This document shows, piece after piece, positions 34,153 to 46,100 of a stretch of 64,000 nt of DNA. The notes below the pieces were generated by a model, which searched no databases, was not told where the DNA came from, and saw only the letters and a program-made list of their open reading frames with translations. Position 1 is the stretch's first letter, and each line of letters begins with the position of its first letter. The stretch lies in NCBI RefSeq assembly GCF_025370935.1, contig NC_133485.1:3681936-3745935 (forward strand). Reading direction: 5' to 3'. The position numbers and the translations under genes were made by a program. Source of the DNA: Choristoneura fumiferana (taxonomy: Eukaryota; Arthropoda; Insecta; Lepidoptera; Tortricidae).

Positions 34153-37100
34153 CTGACAAACAGTCACAACTGAAAAAAAAACTAAGTATTAGTTTATAAA
34201 ATACTCGTAGCTAGGGATAAAAAGTATTCTATATTTTAATCAGGTTATAAACTAACTTTTTGGCAAATTTCATTCAAATCCGTCCCGCCGTTTCAGCGTG
34301 AAGAAGTAACAAACATACTCTCAACTCACTCACAAACTTTCACATTTATAATATTAATAGGAGGTTACTCACGTATCATCAGACCGGTGAATCCATAGAA
34401 AGGCACAACACATCCCATGTTCAGTAAAATGGGGAATGTAATGTTTCCCGCCAGGGTACCAGTTCTTCCCACCAACATAACTACAGAAATCGCTAGAGTT
34501 CTGAAAGAAAAACACTAAATTAATGTATACGTAAAGATAATGTGCACTTTATTTATTGACTTTATTTATTGTTTACGAAATTGGCGATTAGTGTTTTGGT
34601 AAAAAAGTGTTGAATAAAACTCGCTCACATTTTTTACATTAAACCATCTGGCCGTGATTGACCCTATCTCATCTGATATACTTAATCGTAAAAGTGCAAA
34701 TGAGGCCAAAGGTCTATCTCACTGGTTCAGTAACAGCCTATCCAGTGTTTAGAACAACTTTCTGCTAAACCTTAGATAATGATGATGGGGTAGACCTAGC
34801 CATCCACGAAGAAGCGTTATTTTGTCAAAATTACCCATTAATGTCATTGTAATAACCTACCTAGCCTACCTAGAATCTACCTATACCTACTATATTATTT
34901 TTACTTTATATTGCATCTCCACTCAGCATCACAGTATGTCTTTGTCATTATTTGACATTATTTGTCATTGAAATTAGCCTAAACCATATACTACTAAGAG
35001 ATACTACGTGGCTTACACTAAGAGGTGTAGAGTCAAGAAGCACAAATTCTGTGTACGCAAAAGTTTCCGTCGAAAACTGTTCAGTAGACGACGCTACAAA
35101 AGCTTACTTTTCAAAGAAGCTAAAGCGATAAACACAGTAAAATCATTCAACATTTTATTTACCAGGATTTCTCACATCAGTAACTTTAATATTATATTTA
35201 CAAAATTATTCCAATCACTGTTCCAGGGCCAATGTTGAGGATTTTTTTTCTGTATGGACGCAACCTTTTACCTACCTAACGCCAAATAGAAACCCCCGGC
35301 CTGTATTAGATAAACCCTAAGCAAGTAAGCATACTCATTTAAAACCAGCTTATGGTTTTTCACTCACACTTCAGAAATATCGTAAAACAGTTATTCATAA
35401 GTTAAGAATGGCTTAATAAAGTTATAGGCCGGGAGTTAGTGCTATGTTAAAACCTAATTATAATACGAGCGTGTTTATGGCTAAAACGCTTTTATAGGCC
35501 TTATTTTATGTTTGAAGTGCTCGTAATTTTATAATGATGTAATCGTTTTTTAAGGTTAGGAGGCTTTCTGTTCCAAAATTACTTGCACTATAATTGAAAC
35601 TTGATGTTTGAATTTATTATCATTGAAGTTTCAATATAATTTTTATTTTGTTTATTTTCTGATTATACATCTTAAAAAAATGAAGCTACTTGTCTATAAA
35701 GTCTATCAATTACTTTCTAAAACTCTTAATTGTGCAATCATCAAACTAATAGGAATATTTTTTTTATAGGAATCTTTAAATCACATGTTTCATGCATCGC
35801 TGAGTGACGCCTCATACAGCCGGACCACAATAATACGCGATCGACAGATGATTGACAAGTGATTTCTTATACATCGACTTAACTAATGCTGGATGGCAAA
35901 CGAGCAAGTGATTTCACATAACATGCATGTTGTTGTCGACTGAATAATGGTACGCTGTGCCGCCGATTGCAACGTGCTGATAAACATGTTGATTCTTCGA
36001 CTTTCTTTCTTTCGCCATTTGTGCAGAGTATCAGCTGAAGGATCTCCAAAACCACGAAGGCAATAACATTAATCGTCCAGATGTTCAGAATCCTAATGGG
36101 ATTATTTTCCGATCATCGCGAGAACTCATTGTTATTGAAAGCATCTATCAGCGAGCAACTCATATTGGCTCATTATTTCACTAGCATAAAGCTAAAATAT
36201 TTCATTGGCGAGTGTCAAGAACAGATGACAGTTAAGGCTCAAAAGTTTGCGAACGGAGACCGCGGATCATCCACTGCAGCGTAGGATGCCCACCTTCGAA
36301 ACAGACAGACGACCTGCCGGGGGTTCGAGGTGGATGCAGGCCGTTTCCAACCGAAGCAACTGGAGGTCTATTTGGAAAACCTATATCCAACAGTGGACCT
36401 TCTGCAGCTGTTATAATGGTGATGACGATAGAAGTTCCCAATCCGAACTGGAGACGCGTGTGAATTATGGCCTAAACACTGTCATTCTGAGATTCTCTGT
36501 CCTGCAGTGTAACGTATGATGTGGGATATAAATAATGGCTCCCAGCTACTCCTCTACCTAACATGATCCCTATCTATCATGTTCAATTACAAACAAAGAA
36601 AAATGTTGAACATGAAACTACTGTAAGGCTCTTAATGAAACAAACCGGATAACTCCCAGGAGTCGTGCGAGCAGAGCGATGTCCAGAGCCCGTGGTGCTG
36701 CAGCCGCCGAGTCGCGTTGCTCCAAGAAGGGCTACAAACTAGCCCGAAACATGTCGAGCTAAACTCAATTAAGGACGTGAGTTATCCAGTATCAATAAAT
36801 ACGAATAAAAATTACCTGACAGTAGTAGGAAACACTTCAACCGTCAGAGCTTGGAATAGACTTATCATCGTTTGTGCCACGGATATATCTACAGAGAACA
36901 GCGCCACCACTGCCCCTTTAGTGTCCGCCCATCTCAGGCCCAAGGTTGCGCTCACGCATACAACTCCAGCGCCGAATATCATGGCTTTCTTGCCCACTCT
37001 GTTGACCAACATGCCCATGATTGGGTAAGGAAGGAAGCAGATGCAGCCCACGATCATGCTATTGATATAGGTTTCTGCGCCACTTAGAGTCTGAAACAAT

Positions 37101-40100
37101 TTTTAAGGTATATTTAACACCTAGTGCTCAGAATGGTACTCTAATTTTTCGCCGAAAATATTTTTCCCAAATTGTTTTTATTTTTTTAAAATTTTTCTTT
37201 TCCCAACTGAATATGGACGAACGTTTTTTTTGGAACTATAAATACTTTAGGATTGCTATAAAACTAACCTAACGTAACCTATAGCGTTTTACAGGAATAT
37301 AGTCCTGAAATTATCCTGAATAGTTTACAGTTTCAGAAAAAGAAACGTTCATTTATATTATGAAACAGTTGGGAAATTAATAATTTTCGAAATATGTTTT
37401 TATTTATTTATTTATTTATTTATATAGCAAAAAACCTTTTGTTTCCTTGCAGTCGGATAAAAAGCCAGGATACCGTTTAAAAAACTAATGCCTTGCATGA
37501 TACGATAATACTTTTTTTTATTTACCATGTATGAGCTTTACGGTGAAGGAAGACATCGTGAAGAAAGCTACAACAATCTGCGAAGTGTGTAAAGTTCCCA
37601 ATTCGCACTGATCCTGCGTGGTAACTACGGGTCAAGCTCTCTCATTCTGAGATTTGGCTTTTTCCCTGCAGCGGGACGTATATTAGGCCGAGATGTGACC
37701 TACTTGTTGTAAGTAAATGTGTACGGAATCTTCAGTGTATAATTATATATTTTTCAACCACAACGAATCCAGTTCCGGCAACAATCGCGATAAAATCGCC
37801 GAAGGCTCAAAATAATAATTTGACGAGCTTGGAAATTAAATTATCCAATTAAATCCTCTGGCGTTGGAATTATCCTTATTGACTTATTTAATTGAATCAA
37901 TGATTAATACAAGCACGGAGATTGCCAGGTAATCCATTCATTTTGATCATTCAATTATTTTGAGCAGCTAAGGCCGATTTGCAAACATGGATTTGTGTTC
38001 GACGAAATTAAAGTGATTGAAGATGCTATTAATAAAGACAAATGCGAAAGATTATGGTACGAGTACTGACACGAGATGGGTCAAAGATAAATACAAAGAG
38101 ATACACCTGAGAGATACAGCCGATCCTGTTCCCGGAACATTCGAGAAAATGTTCGAGAGAGATAACACACACTTATGAAAGAGACAGACCTATGATTCTG
38201 TTTCCGGAAAATTCTAGAAAGTATGCCAGAGAGATAGCTTTCTTGTGGAAGAGACAGACAGATAATTCTGTTTCCAGAATCTAATTAATTCTAGAAACTG
38301 TATGAGAGTTAACTAAAACTCTATTTCTTTAACTCACCGGCACGCAAACATACGTATTTACATTCCTGTTCCATAGGTCGTGTGTGTACGCATCGGGCAT
38401 GCCACACAAGTCTCCATGTTCACTGCTCCAGTGCCAGTGAGATAGCTTTTATGGGAGAGAGAGACAGATTCTGTTTCCAGAATATTCTAGAAAGTGTGTG
38501 AGAGTCTAACTAAAACTATTTCTTTAACTCACCGGCACGCAAACATAGGTATTTTCTCCCGTTACATTCCTATTCCTTAGGTCGTGCGTGTACGCATCGA
38601 GCATGCCACACAAGTCTCCATGTTCACCGCTCACGCTGTAATGCTCGACGACAGTTGACAGCTGAGGAAACCACAGCCTGTACACGTTATATCTGTAATA
38701 TAACACAAAATAAACATCACAAGTCAGGACAGTCAAGTTAAGCGGTACAGCTTAGGGATCTTTGTGATTGCAGCATTGGCAGTTATCCATGGGTGACGGT
38801 GATTGCTTTACATCAAGTGACCCTCGCTCGTTTGCTCCCTTTTGCGTAAAAAAGTCGGAAGAGCTATAGCTATAGTTTATATGGCTATAGCTGAATATTG
38901 TGACATACAATGGATTTTTGTTATAAGTACCTATTATTTGTAATCCTTCCGACGAATGTTTTGACTGGTTATTTTAATTTCTTTTTTCTCTTTTTTGTAT
39001 ATTTTTCTCAACTGAGTATGACATGGTTATTATTTGTTTCCTGTCAAATTTTGTAAAGCATGCTCTACCTAGTGTCGCCCTAAACCTCTCCGTTTGCGTG
39101 CCAATAATTGGCAAAATGTGTGCGACTACTTAATAACTATACTAAGAACCACATTGTATCACATTTTATGCAAATAAAAAACTTTGACTTTGACTTTTAG
39201 CCTATTGGTTGTTGACCCTTCTTCTTCTTCTTTGTCGTGTCGCTCTTGGCAGAGCAGTCGTGGTAACATTGAGGCGTCTGCGTCGGTGGTAGAGGCGGAC
39301 ACAGCTCTCCGTACGATCTCCTGCCATACCCTGCCGTTTCCTACAGCGGCCTTCACCTGGTCAGTCCAGCGCATAGGTGATCTGCCGCCCTGATTGACCC
39401 TGACTATGGAATACTGAGAGCGCGCCGTACCCGGTTTTAAAATTGGACGGACCCATTTCTTCTCATTGTTGTCCTAAAAGACGACTAAGGGATCTAATGT
39501 CAGAGTGGGCAGTAGCCTCTGCTGCCTACTACGAATCCTGAACTCCAGTTTTTAGATGTGAAAGGCGCGGAGAGACTTCCACACTATTTTCCAAAGAACG
39601 TCGTTATGAAGGTTCACTGCTGATCCACATCTGACAACCACGACGCTGTAGATTGTAACGACTTAGAAGAATAAAAAAAATACAAACATACTAAATACTA
39701 AATTATTCATGATTGGTTCTTTGGAGTCTTTTTGTATTTTTTATTTCAACTCGAAATTTGTTACTTTTACGGGTATCCCGTGAAACCATATCGAAAGCCA
39801 TGTTCAGCAGTGGTGTAGGGGTTATAGCACGCAGCACGGATTGCTGAGGACCTGGGTTCACTTCCCAGTGCTGGTCTCTTTTTCTGGTCCAGCAGTGGTG
39901 TAGGGGTTATAGCACGAAGCACGGATTGCTGAGGACCTGGATTCGCTTCCCAGTGCTGGTCTCTTTTTCTGTTTTTTTTTGTGCATCCATGTCTCAGTTT
40001 ATATTTTCGACTAAATTATTCCGCTTATCCTTAGTAGGTTTTGTCATAATGAAGCTAGTAATCCCGGGTTCGACTACCGGTTGGCTTATGATGAATATGA

Positions 40101-43100
40101 AATATATTTGTACAAACTACAACCTACTTCGACTAAGGCATTTTCCCCCCAAAGGTACAAGATAAACATTACCATGAAATTCAATGCCGTACGAGGCTAT
40201 TGCCATTTATTAAGCCGGATTTACTTCTAGCTTATTTTTATCTTATGCTAATTTATATTTACTAAGCATAACTCGTCATTATCCTTGAAAAGCTAAGACT
40301 AAACAATTAACTTATCCTTAGCCCTGACAGTTAAAATCTGGCACCAACTCTAATTCAGTGCGGGTAACTCGGAAACTTAGGAACTAGCGACTGAGACGGT
40401 TTGTTGCTGATTGGGCAACAATGTTCCTTCATGACTAAGATACCTCGTATCCGGGAACTTGGGTGACTAAGTAAATTAGTTTGTATAGTAATTACCGTGA
40501 GACATCGCGGCTGATCTGACAACCCTCTTAATCATTACGGATATTTTGCTAAAGTATCTTTAGCAAAACTATTAACTTTATTTATAACTAAACTTTATTA
40601 AAATTCCTGGAATTTATAAAATTCCCATTGGAATCCCCAAAAGTTTGGTCGTGGATTTAATTCGTTGTATTTAAATCAACTGTGCCAAAGTTTATGACTT
40701 TACGTTTACTTTTTTACTTTTTTTTTACTTAGGGATTTTATCCCGATCTCATGGGAATATCGGAAAAAAAGTAGCCTATGTATTATTTCAGACGTCCAGC
40801 TATCTTCCTATCAAATTTCATACAAATCCTGAAGAAGTAACAAAATAAATATACACACACATGCACAATTACTAAACATAATGGTGCATAACATTATTAT
40901 ACTGACATAATTAAAAAGTAGCACGTAGACATAGGCTACTTTTTATCCAGGAAAAATGCACAGTTCCCGAGGGAACAGCGCACGATAACCGAATCCCACG
41001 CGGGCGTAGCCGCGGGCAAAAGCTAGTAATTATATAAGTTGGATTTTCAAGGCTTCACTTACTGTTGGTAAATGGGTCAATAATTTTTTTTGTGTAGGTC
41101 ATCAGTGACACGTTCTGTTCCTACTGATCCTGTCCCGCAACTCAAGACATCAGTGACACGTTACACTTTGTTAGATTTTTTTTGCAATGTATACTACTTA
41201 TTTATACTGAGCGGCAAAAATCTGGCCCTCAAATGTATGCAGTAATAAGTAATTTTTTTATGTAGAGTGGGCCAAATTTTGTGTCGGTCAGTATATTAAT
41301 CTGTCATCTCCCAGGAAAACAGGATCAAAGGAATTTGGGCACAAATTTGTGCCTCTGGGAGAGGACAGGTTAATGCTTAGGAGATGAGCCATGAAGGGAT
41401 TGCCTTGAACCTGTTGCAACTCCTAACTTTTAGTAGATTTCTACCCCATGACATGTCAACAAGCTACACTAACAAGTGTTTTGACCCAAATACCTCAGTG
41501 AAATGTACTTACAGAGCCATAACCAAGAAGCCCATTAATGAGATCAGGCTCAGTGGCAGCACTAGAGGCATCTGGAACATCGGTTTTACATTGTAGAGCC
41601 CCATCACCATTTGATGGGACAAGCTGGCGTCCTTGTGCTCCGCTGATTCGTCTATGACTTGTTGCTTGGCAGTCTTCCAGAGATTTGGGTACTGGAATGA
41701 GTTAGAAGAATAAGTATGATGATAAGTTAATAGTATATCTTCATAGTGGTCGGAGGGTCACTGACGGTGCTGGCTGAAAATCAGCGCTGAGGTGTTTCAA
41801 AGCTTCAGCGTTATGATGAGCCAGTGTTCGATTCCCAACCACAATACACATAATATCCTGCGTGCTTTCTTTTTATACTTAATAATATTGTTGTGTCTTG
41901 TGTAACACACACACACAAACATCACGCCTATATTTCCAAATAGGGTAGGCAGAGCAAACGAAACGTTACCGCTTCGGAGCCACTTTTAGCAATTTTAGGT
42001 TTTAAGTTTGACAAAAACGGTACAATAGTGACAGGTTGCTAGCCTGTCGCCTACGGTATACCTAAACCTATATCCTCAGTCGCCTCTTACGACATCCACG
42101 GAAGAAATGGAGAGGTGTAATTTTAACCTGACACCACACGGGAATGTGTAACGTGTGAATAAATGTATTTTGTTTCTTTCTTTCTATAACTACCACCAAT
42201 CAATTGATATAGTTTTGAGTTGTAAAGAACAGATTTTATTTTCTAGTAACTTCTTTACAAACTCAATCGGCTAACAATTGAAATTTGATATTACTGTTAA
42301 CTGAAAATGAATGTTATTTTGAAAGCTAAAATCCTTTTATTTGAATCAATGCCATAGTAGTTTACTCGTTTCACCTATGGTCTCTCATAGGGAGAGCCGT
42401 GGGTTTGAGCCCGGGCTATGCTTTGGAAAAACCTGAGGACGTATTGTCTCGCGAGGCTTATTGGTTCGCATTCACGATCTCCATCTACCCTCATCTTGTA
42501 CCGTGTGTAAGAAAGAAGTGGCAGGAACGATTGATATTCCTAGTGCGTTAAATAATAAAACTAATCCAATCAGTTTGTCATCATCATCATATACGTGAAT
42601 ATCACTACTGAATTCATACTCGGCTATGACAGGAAAATTAACACACACTATTAATTTGCATACAAATAAAAAGCTCATAGTAAATTTCGAATGTTATTTG
42701 TATTTATATACGAAGGGTATTTTCCCCAACGACCGGATGGCCAAGTTGTTAGAGAACCTGACTATGAAGCTTGAGGTCCCGGGTTCGATTTCCGGCCGGG
42801 GCAGATATTTGTATGAATAATACAAATGTTTGTTCTCGGGTCTTGGATGTTTAATATGTATTTAAGTATGTATTTATCCATATAAGTATGTTTATCCGTT
42901 ACCTAGTTTCCATCAATAGTACAAGCTTTGCTTAGTTTGGGACTAGGTTAATTGGTGTCAAGTGTCCCATGATATTTATTTATTTATTTTATTTCTCCTA
43001 AATTCTGAAAGCTCAGAAGTGCGAGCTCGGGTTGCCCTACACTTGAAAGGCCATAGGTCAAACTATTAGGCTACTCTGGCTTTCTATCTATCACTATTCT

Positions 43101-46100
43101 ACCATAAGGACTTGTATGTGTCGCATAGACGTAGCTCATCATCATCATCATCATATCAGCCGTACGACGTCCGCTGTTGGACATGGGCCTCTTCCAAAAA
43201 AAATTCTTATGAATAATATGAATTACCATAATTTTTCCACTAAAACTGTTTCTTCACATTAAATTCACCTAACAAGCAACCAAGCAATATAAATCAGAAA
43301 CAAACACATCGTCCTAATTCGTAGAAAAGATCAAATAGCAGTATTTTCTTACCGGAAACGTATCTGCCGGCTTCCCGGTGTTCATGACATAGGTTTTAAT
43401 TACAATTTCCCTCGCTTCGTCGTACCTCTGCTGCGTAATTAAGTACTTCGGGCTCTCGGGTAGCATGGCGTACAATACACAGGCAGCTAAAGACCACAGC
43501 GACATTAAATACAGATAGAAGTTCCATGTGTTGAGAACTGAAATAATAAAAAGATATTATATAGTAATTTATTGAATCAGGCCTTACTTTGCGGAGGTCC
43601 ATATCAATGAACTTAAAGATTTTTTCTTCTTTGCTAACCCGCACCTTAAATAATCAATTAAAGAAATAAAAAATATATAAAAAAAATAATAATAAAAATA
43701 TTATAGTCAACCTATAAACCGAGCTCATTTTTAGAATAAGGTGTCAATTAATGGCCATCCTTATATAATCAATAATAACAGAGTCTTTTATTCCGAACTT
43801 TCATACACTGTTTGCCTATATTAACATGTTTTTTTTGCGATATATCTCACACTCGGTGGTTACTCGGTGTGCCTTACGGCATAGGCCGCCTTCCACTGCC
43901 TTCGATTTGCCGCCACTCACTGCGGCCTCTGCTCCTAAACCCATCTCTTGGGTACCAGACTGTCACCTGTTTTCTCCATTTTTCATACTTGCAATGAAGC
44001 AAATGCCCGGCCATCTTTTTGTTGGTCTATACGGGTTAGGATGTCTGTTAGTTTGGTTTTGCGTCTGATGTCTATATTCCTTACTTTGTATTTTGGCTTT
44101 AAATGTAGTATACTTCTTTCCGTTGCTTTTCTTTACGAAAAATTCATTTTTTTGTGAAACCGTATCTTTTTGATATTATCAAATCCATATCAAAGAACAA
44201 AAATTCCCAAGCTAAAATATTATCTCCGGATTTTATTGTTTAAATAACGTAAAAGCGATATAAAAACAGCGAATCCGGTCGGCCAGCCCCCATTGAAATG
44301 ACGGAATCTAATCTAAAAAGGTTTCTTTTAGATCGTCATAGTTTTAAAAACTTTCTTAGTGTTACGCCCGCAACTAACTGTATAAATTTGTAATGTCATG
44401 CCATTCAACCATTCGTTCTAAAAGGTTTCCTCATAGTTACCAAGAATAGTCTAATCCTTCCCTTGCTATCTTGTTTTAAATGACGGTGTTCAACCACTAT
44501 ATAGGTCTGTCGAATTAGTATGAGATAAGATTCTCAACGGAGAAATTGGACCGATATTATCTACCTACACCAAAATACGAGGAAGTTAGCACACAAAGAT
44601 ATTATGCAAAGAGTGAACAAACTTGAAATTTAATTAAAGCAACATGACTAAAAGGCAAATTTTGTTTTAACACAAGCTATTTTAACGTTCTTGACAAAAT
44701 GTTGAAACTTATTTAAAATATGATTAATAGTATTTTATGCAACTGTATCGTAATAGGGGTCCTTAAAACACGAGTGTACGCCTCGTTTCATAATAGGGTC
44801 ACATGAGTGTTTTAAGGTCTAATTACGTACAGTTGCATACAATATTTTATCTATATCCATATATTAAATCCTCTATCATGTGTTCAAGAACCATTGAGAA
44901 TGACCTGCATTAACGAGAACTGGGTAGGTATGTCTGCCCCACGAGCTGCGCCCGCTGCGCGCGCGACGACCTGCTGCTGCACGTGAGAATCAATTTACGT
45001 TGAGAAACTGATGTACAAAGGCGAACTTATAGTATAAAGGATCTCTGTCAATTAACCTTTAAACGATTGACAGGAGAACAAAAACCAACAGTAAATACGT
45101 CATTAAAAGTTTAAGAGCCGAAGCCTAGAACTAATCTAAATCAAATTAATAAATAGCAGCAAATACAAATATAATGGTACACTTCACCACTAGTATAAAT
45201 TGATATACTACTCGAAGTTTTTTTTTATTATTATTTCTTCCTAACGTGTTTTTTCTGTGTATCGAATATGTGTAAATAAATGTCTCTCTCTCTCTCTCGC
45301 TCTCGCTCTCTCTCTCTCTCGCTCTCTCTCTCTTTCTCTCTGTACTTACCTAATAGATAAACAAAGTCATTGCATAGTATTGTTTTGTACATTTTTTTTC
45401 TCTATTTTTGTGTACAAGTACAGTCAAGTGTAAAAATAGGAACTTATTCAAAGTTTAAAAAATAAGTAACCACAGACTCTTATTCTGACGCAATAAGGCC
45501 ATAGTAACATATATTTTTGAGTGGTTCGAATAGATAGGTACTTATTAAGTATTGCATTTGACTGTACGATAAAGGGTTTGCATACATACGTGTACAGCCA
45601 AGGGCAAAGATATCGACACGGCCAAAGTTGCAAGAATATGTATACACGACTTTATGCACTTAACATTAAGGCCGTGTATACATATTTTTGCAACTTTGGC
45701 CGTGTCGATATCTTTGCCCTTGACTGTACATTGAAAATAAAATTAAAACTTGTCATAACAATTCTAAAAGATAGTTAAGTAGGTAATCTATTGCAAAATC
45801 ACTTCTTTTATGTCGCAAATATTACGTGGCAAAGTTTCCACAACATTGAAAGCGTAGTAAAACAGACTAAATTATAAAGTCAATAAAAACTCGTGCATAA
45901 ACCGGAAACGTCGCCGGCGACCGTCTTCGCTAACAAACGGACAGGTTTTATCTGACTGCCGTGGATAGACGTTAGCACAATAGCGGAGATAAGAGTTGAC
46001 ACTGAAGGGTTGTCGCGCGGTGTGCAGTCAACTTTGCCTAATTCGACAGCTGCGAATTACTTTTTTTTTCTGTTTCGTGGTATTTCGTGATTTAAAATGA

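Larger units (their letters stand above)
32895..38324. repeat. Duplicated block, copy B (starts at the assembly gap)
   Basis: The second version of the block. Its first base follows the last N of the gap. The first 900 bases differ from copy A by frequent one- to several-base indels, many in homopolymers, as in poorly polished long-read contig ends. From about 33840 on the two copies are much closer. To the right it continues into the rest of the transporter gene, so copy B is the one contiguous with the upstream exons. Confidence 0.93.

Noticed and set aside
35008..35238. Basic 76-codon ORF (RRKLFSRRRYKSLLFKEA)
   Set aside because: Starts at GTG, and the copy A counterpart at about 22497-22730 is frameshifted. 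It lies within an intron; probably an old element remnant at most.
42733..42805. tRNA gene with a good B box
   Set aside because: A second copy at 59605-59845 shares 170 bases of downstream sequence, so this is SINE family C.
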